Origin: Bigelowiella natans CCMP2755 | Lineage: Eukaryota; Cercozoa; Chlorarachniophyceae | Reading direction: 5' to 3' | Length of the DNA stretch: 31,943 nt | Assembly: GCA_000320545.1 (NCBI GenBank) | Contig: ADNK01002452.1 | Coordinates: forward strand, 1-31,943 | Shown: positions 11,198-21,945 of the stretch, in pieces | Layout: every line of letters begins with the position of its first letter | Numbering within the stretch: the first letter of the stretch is position 1 | Translations under genes and position numbers: made by a program | Notes under the pieces: generated by a model | Told to the model about the DNA's origin: nothing | The model's database searches: none | The model's input: the letters and a program-made list of their open reading frames with translations, nothing else

Positions 11198-12910
11198 CAC
11201 AAGACTATGCTTCGGGGTGATAGAACCTTCTCAGGTATCGAGAAATACGCGAAAAAACTAACGCAAAATAAGGCTACGTGCCAATAATAACAACACTTCA
11301 GAACGCTCAACCCCCCTTCTTGCACAATAAGGAAATACATATATTCGTTCCATATCGTTTTGAGTATGAAGTAGCATTTCAATAACTCTTCTCGTGTTCT
11401 TAGGGAAGGAATCAATCGTGCAAACGTACTTTGCTGGGACCAACACGTTCGGGGGTAGCAATCACATCTATTGGCGCTCACACTTGCTTCCAACAGCCTA
11501 TTCATCTTCTTCTTCTTCTCCTTCTTCTTCTTTGTCGTCGTCTTCTCCTTCTCCATCCCCGTACTCATTTACAATGTGCCTTCTCAGCTGGGGCCGGATC
11601 TGTGACGAACTATCTTCGGTAATAACAGCGTATATGCTGTATGTATTGATCATACCAAGAGCCATTATTCCAAACCATTTGTTCGAAATGCACATGCGAT
11701 TTTATCTGCGTATCTCCCTCTTTCATCAATAGTGTTTACATCGAATGAACGAATTTTTAAAATTTGTGCTGTGTTTCAACTCAACCTAACCAGGCCTGCG
11801 ACAAGCGCTCCCGAAAAGAAGCTTCACGACCCCCAGGAGATATTAGGGTAAATTAGCATGCAGACGAGGATGGACCATAAATAGATGATGGTGATGATGA
11901 TTATAATGATAATGGTGTTGGTGATGAGAAGGATGATGGCAGCATGATGGTAAGAAGAGAACATCTGTAATTACGATGGAAAGTATCAATGCGTCACGAC
12001 GTCTACCCAACTACCACCCAGATCGATAACAGGACTTACGACAACCATTGGAGGCGATGTAATAAGCCAACAACAAGCGCTTGAAATGGGGGGAAATACC
12101 ACGAAAGACTGCTGATTCCATTAGTTCATTCTTCGATAAACTACCACACGCCCGCACTTGCATATAAACACATTTTTTTTTTTAATAATATACCAGAGCA
12201 CGATGATGTCAGGATCTTCGCTCAGTGAGCTCTATGCTGATGCGAAGAAAATGGTAGTTTCAGCAGCAGTAGCAGTAGCAGTAGCAATAGTAGTAATAGT
12301 AATAATAGAAGTAGTAGCCCTGCCCGGCATCATTAGAGTTGCGCGTGGTTGCAAAACGATGAGCGAACACTGTTATCAGCATGCAGTCGCTACTCCTTCT
12401 AATAACTCTCATTTTTACTATTACTACGACTATTTCCTCCTATGCCTACTGACAATTTCGTGCTGCTTTTAACATTACTAGAAGAGTACAGAGAAAGAGA
12501 AAAAAGACGAGCTCCGGCGCTTCCTCGACGCTCACCAACGCCAGCAGCGACGTATGTAAAGCTAATATGAATGAACATGGTTTATTTTTACGAGGACAAG
12601 AGAATCACGCTGTTAGAAGGAAAAAGACGAAGATCGTTTCCTCTTCTGGAGAGTTTTTACCTACTTGCTTGCTGAGAATTCTTGATATGGGAATGGCAGG
12701 GGAAGGCGACGACGAAGAGCATGACAAAGATCGTATCGTTGCGAAGGATGTGGAGGCAATGATGCCGGATCTTCCTGTAGTATTTATTTGATGCGTATAT
12801 CGAGTGTTTAGTTGATTCTTGCCATATCGTCAACGAGTAAGTATGCGCTGACTTCCACCATCGTTCGTCAGATTGAGGAGGGGCACGAAGAGGAGGATGA
12901 TGAAATGTGA

Positions 12911-12946
<36 letters not shown>

Positions 12947-13034
12947 TTCTGCCAACCATTTTGAAGATCATTCGTGTGGTTGCATTTTCTCGTGTTTTAG
13001 TGTTGAATGCTTTCAGCTTAACCCATATTTTCCA

Positions 13035-13073
<39 letters not shown>

Positions 13074-14669
13074 TATATGCTATTTAATGACTTTTGATTT
13101 GAAATTTATACCATAGCAACGAGTTTGTAAAGGCAATTGACAACATCGATAACGAGTAATACTGCGCCGGATAAACGCCATTTACCCCCACCACGCTGCA
13201 TCATCCAACCGCAATATATTCTCGCGAGAGGCGTTTGATAGAAACCATCAACGAAAATCGTACAACCATAATATAAGTAAATAAAACATGTCATTCGTTC
13301 GGCGCTGCTATTCGCTATTATCTTCGCACTGTCAACCTGGTAAAGTAGATGATGATGCGGATAATAATACGATATACATGACATGATTTGCTCGTTCTCC
13401 CGTTGTTCGGATGGTAGGTTGAAGCCGGAGGATACGAAAAAAGCACAGCGCGAGTGGCAGCTGGCCACTGGAATTCTCGAGCCAGTAAACAGCCGTTTCC
13501 CCTCGTTTCACCACACCGATTCCTATCTGCTTTCCTAGTGTGTTTTAACCACAAAATATTGAATTGTCACACCACGGTCATCGTCAACGAAATTGACGGC
13601 TCACACCGGCGCGAAATGTGTTTGGAAAATAGGGAGAGTCGATGTACTCGCAAATGATGATGCTCGAAGACGAGCAGGAGGCGGAGGGGGGGGGGCAGAA
13701 GCGAGATCGTGGATACGCTAATTCTGATGGTAGGCTCTACCCCAATTGTCTTTTCACCTCTCATGCATGATAATGGCCAATATATTGCTACTTCGTTTGC
13801 GGTGTGAGTGCATGAATGTGGGTGGTGTGGTGATACAATGTATGGGTGCGGTGTTGGGAAAGGAGAGGGGAGGGAGAAGGGGAAGGAAAGAGAGAAAGAG
13901 AGAAAGAGAGGGGGTGAGGTGTGCGTTTAACTGTAAAAATCGATATTTCTGGTTTGCTAATTGCTTGTTGATATTGCTGTTGTGAATAGAGGAGTTCTTC
14001 GACTCCGTGCTTTGGAAGAATACCCTGTTAGACATGAAGAAGAACGGTAGTGAGGTGGAAAAGGCTCTTGCCGCGTACTATCCCTACTATCTAAAGAATG
14101 ACTACAAATACCCTTGCTCCAACCTCTCTGACGATGGGGAATTTCAAGGTATCTTTTGTAAAAGTGTGTGCGTTTGTGTGTGTGTGTGTTTGTGTGTGTG
14201 TGTTTCACGTTTTCATGCAATACAGTAATCACAACGAAGATGCACGTTGCGTTTATAGATATTAGCGATCCTGATCTGCGAGAATCGTTCAAACGCACGT
14301 GGGCCACGATAAACCAAGTGGACTGCAAGCCCCTCCAACAAGCTCTTGGTAAAGGCGGATATCTCCTCCATAAAAGCATACGCACTTACTCTAAGCGGCT
14401 CGCTCATGCGAGAGGGATCACGAACATAGTAGAAGCAGTTGCACTAAGGAATAAACTTGAGAGTTGTTGCTGACCGTGTATGTTCTATCCTGTTCACCGT
14501 CATCGCCATTCATCCTCATTGCCTTCATAAACAACCACGATCATCATCACTCGCCATTGGTACAGATGAGGACTCTACATGGTCAGAAGAAGTCGACTAC
14601 GATCGACTCTATGAGTTCCCAGAATGGTAGGCACACTCTCACTTAATCACACCAAAACAAGCACATTAT

Positions 14670-14707
<38 letters not shown>

Positions 14708-15199
14708 TATTATAATATATATATTATTATTATATATATGTATATATTTCCTACAAAGATCCAGAGTCATTTTTCCTTATCAATATGACTGGGCATGATT
14801 TGCTGAACAACGAAGAAATACACCAAAAATTAGTGCAAATATATAAAAATGCTCAAACCATCCCGACCAAAAAAGGATGGGAAACTACACGCAAGACACC
14901 CCTATGCACTCCTCCGCCTTTGCCGAGCACGTCGATCCCGATCCTGTGCAGAATGTGACCGAGAAATGGGGAATGGCCGTCGATGCCAAGCCTGAAAACG
15001 ACGCTCCTTACTACGATTCATCCGAAGAGGACGATGATCCTCTTGTGGTAGATGCAGGTCGGCTTCCATTGATTTATTAGCCGTAGTCGCCTTAATGGAT
15101 ATTTACCAAAAAAGAGTATTTTTCACGTCACCGCTCGCTTTGTTCTTTGCTGTTGTTCTTCAACGTATCATATCATGCATAAAACATATAAACATACTA

Positions 15200-15231
<32 letters not shown>

Positions 15232-16911
15232 CATATGTACATGCTGTTCAATACTACCGCTGCGTTTCAGGACAATGGTATCGCTACGTGCCGCTGAACG
15301 AAACGCTCCTCCCAGTCTCCGACGAAGACTACATGTGCGTGCAGTTCCCGCGCTGCTCTGACACGCGCGACGAGAACCTGTACTTCCCCATTCTCAATGT
15401 GCACTGCGGCAAGACAACGCTGGGCGAGTTCCGGAGGCGCGTGGCCAACTTCACCGATTTCAGCCCCGACGACTGCATCCTCCTCGACCAAGAAAGCGAG
15501 GAGCTTCCCGTGGAGAGCGACAACAAATCGCTGCTGCAGCTCGGGGTGCGGCCGTTCCAGGTGATGAAGCTACTGCACCGCAAAAACCTCACAATCCCGA
15601 TGAGAGAGCTGCATCCTGAGTACTTCGATCCCGCGCTGGCCCGAAAGCTGCAGACGATCAAGGCGCACCAGGAGCGCAAGCGGAAGAAGGAGAGGGAGGC
15701 GCGTTTTCGCGAAGACGACGAATGGCGGATCGAGTCTCCGAACGAGAGCGATAACTGGCAGGAGATCGACCTCCCCCCCCCCCCCAACATCACCATCGAG
15801 CACCTGGAGGTCATCGAGCGTCCTCCAATTGTGATGCTACCTGACCTTTCTCAGCCCCCCTTGCCGCCCCGCATCCTCCCCGCCCCCCCCCCACCGAGAG
15901 TGAAGAAGACGGGGAAACAGGGCTTCTTCTGCAAGGAGGAGGACCTGAAAATCGTCACCCCCCCCCCTATCGAGCCTCCACCCCCACCTCCCATATCAAA
16001 ATGACGACGCGGTGTCTAGTAAGATAACTAGTAGTAGCCATGGCGAACAGCTGCAACCTCCCCAGCACGAATCTTCCACTTCTTTCCGCCGCGAGGAGAG
16101 AGGAGAAGACGCCCCAATCCCTGTTCGGCGCTCACCTTCTCCTCCCCCCTCCCCCCTCCCCCCCCCCCACAAGCCCTGCTTGCGAAGACATCATCACCAG
16201 GGCGTGTTGCTGCCGTTAGTCCCCTCGTTTTTCGCTCTCCCCCTCCTTCCGCCACTGCTGTTTTTATGCACACCAACAACGAAGGAGGAAAGTTGATTGC
16301 TGGGCATGATAGCGACGACGAAGCCTCGGTGCTGTCGAGGGGGAAGAAGGCCAAGCCGCCCCCCCCCCCTCTTTCCTATCCATCTATTGGAAGGGGTAAA
16401 CCGTTGGCAAAACCCCCTCCACCACCACCTCCTTCGATGACTGCGAGGTTGGTGTCAAAACAGAGCATCTTCTGAGATTTTATAAGTAGGAGGAATGCAA
16501 AGAGGATATCTGTTCAGTATTTGTGTGTGTGTGAGTGTGTGTCTGAGTCTGTATGTTTTTGTGGATCTTTCAGATCGAAGCCTCCCCCCCCCCCTCCCCC
16601 ATCGATGATGATTGGCGAATACAACGCGGACAACGACGACGATCTTTCCGCCAGGTGAGAGTAATCTAAGAGTTGGTGGGGTGCTCGTTTGGATTGGAAA
16701 ACAGCATATCTGTGCACAATACGAATGCGCGCTAGAATGAATTTATTTCATGTATGTTTGAAGGTTGCATGTGGTGTGGGACTAGGCATGCATTCTGTGT
16801 ATCATCATTGCGTAGTTGAATGAATTGGCACTCTTCTTTAGATTCGATCGAGAAGGGTCAAGGAAGAAGAAGAAAACGACGAAAAAGAGTAACGATATTT
16901 ATATGTATATC

Positions 16912-16948
<37 letters not shown>

Positions 16949-17101
16949 ATATATTTATATATTGTTGATTATGCTTTACATGCTGCTTCGATTTTCCTTG
17001 GAATTGGAAGCCTTCAAATGCGCGAGCACACACATTATGCGCAGAGACACTGCACTTTTGCTACGGGCATGTTAACATCAAGCAAACAATATAAATTTGT
17101 A

Positions 17102-17139
<38 letters not shown>

Positions 17140-19053
17140 ACAATTGCATCGATGGTGGCATGAGTTTGGTAAATTCATTTAGAAGATAATGGAAAAGATG
17201 ATGGCGGAGCAGATGATATCGCTTTGCGCTTTCAACGGGTTGTTGGGTTCATATGTACCTGCACGCATTATTATACATGTAAATGTACCTATTTTTCCAC
17301 AGGACATAGCTTCGCACTTATGAATAAACGACGACGATTCCATTCAGTGCAATTTGCATGTGATAGTACTTGTAAAGTCGGTTAGTATCACGAAACTATA
17401 CCTCAATTTACTTTACCATCCTCCCCCCCTTCCCCGAATAGAACAAGGCTGAGCTTGAGGCCGCATTTGACAAGGATGTTTTCAGGGTAGGGCGACACAA
17501 ATATGACAACCATCCGGCCAAATAATGTATTTGCAACTGACGAAGTGCCGCAATGCTGCGAAGTAAACATCCTAGAAGGCAGCAACGGCTTTGCTCTTTC
17601 ACATAACGGCGGCGAGTAACGTTTATCTGCTATCGTAGGAAAAAGAATCGCAAGTCATTCCCAAGCGGAGTTTATTCGGTAACTGCATCACCGTCTCGTG
17701 TGGGATGATGATGCCTCATACGCTTCTTTATTGAGGAGCATGCTTATTGAAAGCGATGAAAGATGAGGCTATTTGAGATGTAGTACTGACTTGCGAACAT
17801 AACCAGGTGGGCTAGGCAGCTATTATGAAGACAACGAATTGAGCGTTTCCGACGACGAGGAGGAAATTGACACTGAGGAAGGTTCTGAGCAGAACGATTG
17901 ATATAACACTTAGCATAATTCTTACAATGGGAGAGCGTAGTGCCAGATTCTTCCGACAGTGTGAAAATACGCACGTGTTGATAGATGAATTAGGCACAAT
18001 TAATGAATACTAATATCATGTTTTTGCTAGATTTTAAATCAGGCAATTCTCCCCACCACCCCCAAACCCCTCTCTTCCCTTTCACTCATGTTAGTTTTTC
18101 ATATTTGTGTGTACATAGGAATAGACGCGCTAAGACTGAAGAAGGTATTGCACGGCAGAGTGAGTATGCATCATTCACACACAGTGCCAGCGTACATGCC
18201 ATGTGTTCTCTCGATTATACTCCAACCCAACAATATAGTTTATCGTACTTGCTACGCGTACTCTGATGCGTAACGCCCGCATGCATGCACGCATGAATGT
18301 GCGCGTGCCGCATGGTTGTCTGTGTTTCATCTGCAGCTCAAGGAGAAAGAACGGGCACACTACGAAAAGCAGCTTGGAATCGACCTCAAAGGCATCCAAA
18401 CTGAGGTGAGCTGAAGCTGCTGTTTGGCACTTTTCGTATCCCTTCGATTTCAGCGTGTTGGTGTACGTGCATGGATCCTCTTGATGTCTTCGATGATTGC
18501 CTAGCCCTGGGGCGCTGCAGACATGGAGGACAACATACGAATGAAGTATTACAAAGCTTTGCTCCGTGCGAACAAGGAGAAACAGGAGGAGGAAGAGGAC
18601 GAAGGGGATGAGGAGGATGCTGATTATAAGAGACGGTTGGTAACCACCATGAATAACCTTGGTATTTTTTGAAGTAGGTCATCGTATTATATGCATATTT
18701 GGATGCGTGTGCGTGCGTGCGTGCGTGTGTCTGTGTGTGTGTGTGCATTTGGTGTGTTGAATTCTGTGTGATCAGTTGTGTGTGATTCTGCTACTGCCAA
18801 TGCCTCTGTGGGCATTATTCTTCCAGGCGGTCATCAAGCATGAGGAAAACATCAGAGAGAATACGCGACAACGTCAGCTTAGGCATTCTACAAGTGAGTC
18901 AAGTCATATAGTAAACAGTGAGTGCGTAGTACTGAACAAACACACACAAGCACACACACACACACACGCACACAAACACAGGTATATGTAACCTTAATGT
19001 TTATTTATTTGTTGATTGTATTGCATGTGCATATTATTCTCTCTCTCTTTCTC

Positions 19054-19127
<74 letters not shown>

Positions 19128-19712
19128 TCTCTCCCTCTCTCCCTCTCTCTTTCTCTCTTTTTCTCTCTCTGTGCGTGTGTGTGTATGGAAGAGAGAGAGA
19201 GAGAGGGAGAGGGGAATTTGTGTTTTCCCTTTTGCTTTATTGTGTCACTAGCCCTGCTCCCATTCTCATTATGTTCTTCACTACCGTACCAGGACGATGG
19301 GGAAAATACCGATGATGTTGTAGAGAAAATGGGTAAATCTAATGATTCTTCTCACTTGAGAAGCCTATGCTCTCTGCCTATCGAAGATGCAAAACATTAG
19401 ACCGCGCGCGTGCGCGCACGCGCACACACACACGCACCACGCACACGTTTCGCACCTTAATAACAATCTCGATACTTAAGCACCGTGTTGTTTGGCAGTT
19501 ATTCCTGAGTCTGAGAAGCAGTATCTTAGCGAATGGAGGATAACAAAGTACTACTCTTTGGTTCGATGCGGCAATAACAATCCATCCGTGCACATGCACA
19601 TGCCGCAGACCTCGATTACTGTTGTGTTTGTTGTAATTAGACAGCTGCATTTGCTGTTGAAATTCGTTCTTCTGAAGATATGTTGTAGAACACGTTATTG
19701 TATATGTATAAA

Positions 19713-19747
<35 letters not shown>

Positions 19748-20063
19748 AGGCAAGATCCAGACGATCTGCACCGTGTTTACCGGCCGAATATTGGTAATGA
19801 TGAAGGAACATATGAGTCCTGATGTTCGTAATTATGCACGACTAGATAGGATATTAGAGCAGAGGCTGCTTGCATATTCATATGCGCTTTGGTTGGCGTC
19901 AACTTTTGGAAAATCGAGCCTGAACTGCTACCCATTGTCTCCCACCGACTTTGCGGTCTTGCTACTTATCGATCCGCTCGTTGCTGGCGTTTCATTCCGA
20001 GTATTGTGTGCTGCAGGTATGAAGCGAAATCGGGAGTTGTTTGAGAATAAACTGGGATATTAG
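10627..20063 (+). CDS. Unrecognised ~31-exon gene; acidic, Pro-rich, possible ubiquitin-like part
   Basis: I do not recognise this protein. Exons joining in phase: 10627-10666 (tentative), 10791-10873, 11404-11454, 11588-11618, 11794-11847, 12022-12058, 12197-12253, 12482-12551, 12700-12776, 12872-12906, 13418-13484, 13699-13729, 13990-14148, 14226-14348, 14566-14626, 14876-15057, 15271-15953, 16293-16447, 16574-16654, 16842-16888, 17183-17238, 17639-17678, 17816-17881, 18119-18159, 18337-18405, 18505-18635, 18827-18893, 19293-19332, 19499-19547, 19750-19793, 20017-20063 (TAG). That is about 923 codons; the start is unknown. A Gly/Thr-rich N-terminal part (YFAGTNTFG) leads to a charged helix (KEKKDELRRFLDAHQRQQ), acidic stretches and a globular part (ALAAYYPYYLKNDYKYP). 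The 683-base exon holds a compact segment (LNVHCGKTTLGEFRRRV to LGVRPFQVMKLL) that could be ubiquitin- or Ras-binding-like. Poly-proline clusters, Asp/Glu runs, a Lys-rich patch and a coiled-coil-like end follow. The donor at 15953 is weak; a basic/acidic nuclear or scaffold protein is my guess. Confidence 0.62.
11062..11193. repeat. CT, CA and TA microsatellites in intron
   Basis: A CT run (about 11062-11090), then a CA run, then a TA run ending near 11193. All lie between the exons 10791-10873 and 11404-11454 of the unrecognised plus-strand gene. Confidence 0.93.
15372..15590 (+). other. Possible ubiquitin-like or Ras-binding-like segment
   Basis: Within the 15271-15953 exon the residues from about DENLYFPILNVHCGKTTLGE to LGVRPFQVMKLLHRK alternate hydrophobic strands with one amphipathic helix (TLGEFRRRVANF). 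This is followed by an acidic loop (LLDQESEELP) and a final strand, over about 70 residues. That is the order of a beta-grasp fold. This is a fold guess from pattern only, not a family match. Confidence 0.3.
19033..19215. repeat. CT-rich then GA-rich tract in intron
   Basis: A long CT and CCCTCT array (19038-19170) is followed by a short GT run and then GA repeats (19187-19212). It lies between the exons 18827-18893 and 19293-19332. Confidence 0.93.
19717..19745. repeat. (TA)n abutting a 3' splice site
   Basis: A TA run of about 28 bases ends four bases before the acceptor CAG of the exon starting at 19750. The acceptor therefore lacks an ordinary polypyrimidine tract. Confidence 0.85.
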
Positions 20064-21098
20064 GAAGGACCGCACTTCCTAGCCGATCTGCTGCTTTCTC
20101 ATTGCCGTGATTCGAGTTATGGTGGTGGAAGTGAAGTCATTTACTTGTTCAATAACTAGCGCAGTTTAGGTTTGACTAAGCCTACTTGCATGTGTGTTAT
20201 GCTACGTGCGACAATAAGACATGATGGGTATCTTCAAACACGCACAGCTAGACAGCAAACGCGCTGCTGAGAGTTTCAAATTTTGTATATGTAGCGTAAA
20301 TCTAGATGCATGTGTGCATTTTCTTACTGTCCATGCACACGTACATGCTGCTGCGCGACAACACTGCTGCTGGCTTGTCATCCTTCACAACGGGTGGGCA
20401 TGTTCACATGCATGCGTACGCTGCAATCAAATATTACAGCCATTCCGCGGTATTTACGTTAGCGATACGTACACAAAGATGCCACGCGTTTTTGAGGAGA
20501 CTATCTGTATGATTTAAATCATGATCATGCCCATAGATGCATGTCGTATCGTAGCATGACTTAGCTAGCTAGTCATTAGATGCGCACCTAGCTAGTTAGC
20601 TTCTAGCTTGATGATGCAATAGGTATCATGTCACACACATGTATCAGGCTGAACTGTTGATTTTACTTCCACAATGCGCATGTTATGTAGACAGATCGAA
20701 CAGGACGATAGGATTTGTGCCCTACTATTACGAGAATAAGGTCTCTCACCACGCCTCATAATTGTTTTGGAAACGTCTATAGCGACTATCTCTTTCTTTT
20801 ATATATGGAACAACGCTCAGTCTCTAGAACTTTGAATAAACACTGAGACTGGTGCTGGCGAAACTCTGTCTGCTACTCTGTCATATACATGTGCTTCCTG
20901 CGAGCTGAATTGAATTGAAGGCCAGGTGCACAATGTGCGAATTCACGTACCTGGATGCAATCACATGGCTTGATCCAGCGCAGTTTGACGTCTTTCCAGT
21001 TGAGACCTCCCCTTCACACGTGCACAAGAAATGCAAAAAATGAACAAGGGCAAACTGAGCGCCCGTCCAAATTGACGGGGGATGGGGTGGGTAGGTAG

Positions 21099-21413
21099 AT
21101 GCTTGCAGCATTGAAACAACACGAGATGCACGTGTCTTCATCAAAAATCTGCACTGGCACAGCAGAGAAAGGTTGTTTTGAAATGTGTGCACAAGTTGAT
21201 TTCAAATGCATTGATCATTCTGATGATTCAGATCGTGTGCAAAATGACAAAGATGAAGTGCTAAATTCAATGAAACAATGTGACAAACTTTGGACACCAG
21301 CCGAAATGTTTCAAGTGTGTTCAAAAGTGGACGATGCCAGGAAAATGTTCGATTTTGTCCTCAAAAAGCGTGAAAATTCTAATCAATCCATTCGCGGCGC
21401 TTCATTGAAATGA
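21099..21413 (+). CDS. Weak hypothetical ORF, 104 codons
   Basis: The reading frame is hydrophilic, rich in Lys, Asp and Cys (GCFEMCAQVDFKC, then DHSDDSDRVQNDKDE), and ends before a palindromic element. It contains no simple repeat, which sets it apart from most chance ORFs here. Its composition looks like real protein, but I recognise no domain. An acceptor-like CAG at 21108-21110 could make it the last exon of a small gene with the open stretch at 20933-21043, or a different frame may be used. It may equally be chance. Confidence 0.27.
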   Translation: MLAALKQHEMHVSSSKICTGTAEKGCFEMCAQVDFKCIDHSDDSDRVQNDKDEVLNSMKQCDKLWTPAEMFQVCSKVDDARKMFDFVLKKRENSNQSIRGASLK

Positions 21414-21643
21414 ACATTTTGAAAACGTTTTTGTCACATTGTCACATTTTTCTTTGCATGCATCCATGAAAAAAGAAATCATGCATGGAAATTGAAAACA
21501 TTTGCACTTACGTTTTCATGGAGTGTCATCATCTTTTCAAATTCCAAAAGCGCCCGCAACAACCACCGCCCGTTCCACCGACCAATAATGCGACGAACGA
21601 AAAGGGAAACTACCTCACCCACTCCAACCCACCTCCACCTAGC

Positions 21644-21763
21644 CATGCTAGCATGTGTCACGCTAGCACGTCATGAATCCGCGATCAGGCATAATAGACA
21701 CAGCAATACACTATATATATTTTGTGTATTGCATGTCTATCATAGGCACAACATGCTAGCATG
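21644..21763. repeat. MITE-like palindromic element with internal hairpin
   Basis: Two perfect 12-base palindromes, CATGCTAGCATG, lie at 21644-21655 and 21752-21763. Between them is an inverted repeat of about 20 bases per arm (21691-21711 and 21724-21743; about two mismatches and one bulge) around a 12-base A/T loop. A third copy of the palindrome lies at 4896-4907. The layout resembles a very short non-autonomous element, but no target-site duplication is clear. Confidence 0.5.
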
Positions 21764-21945
21764 ACAAAATGCTACGGCTCCATTGGCATATCGCTCGTTT
21801 TCACATGACAATGTGTCCATGCATGAACATTTCAACGCCGGGGGGCAATGTGCATGCGGCATGCAACGTCTCCTTGATCACCGCACCAACCCGTGCTAGC
21901 GCGGTGTATACCACGGCGTCACAATGCGGCGCTAAGCTTTCGTCT

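Larger units (their letters stand above)
20064..21945. other. Intergenic region between convergent genes
   Basis: About 1.9 kb lies between two stop codons that face each other. An AATAAA lies near 20835. CTAGC-type motifs cluster at 20566-20610, and a palindrome-bounded hairpin lies at 21644-21763. Short open readings occur at 20933-21043 (MCEFTYLDAITWLDPAQF, 36 codons) and 21099-21413 on the plus strand. Neither can be tied to a known family. Confidence 0.45.

Noticed and set aside
15329-15814. A 161-codon minus-strand open frame
   Set aside because: Shadow of the largest exon of the plus-strand gene, whose frame joins in phase on its 5' side and, via a weak donor at 15953, on its 3' side.
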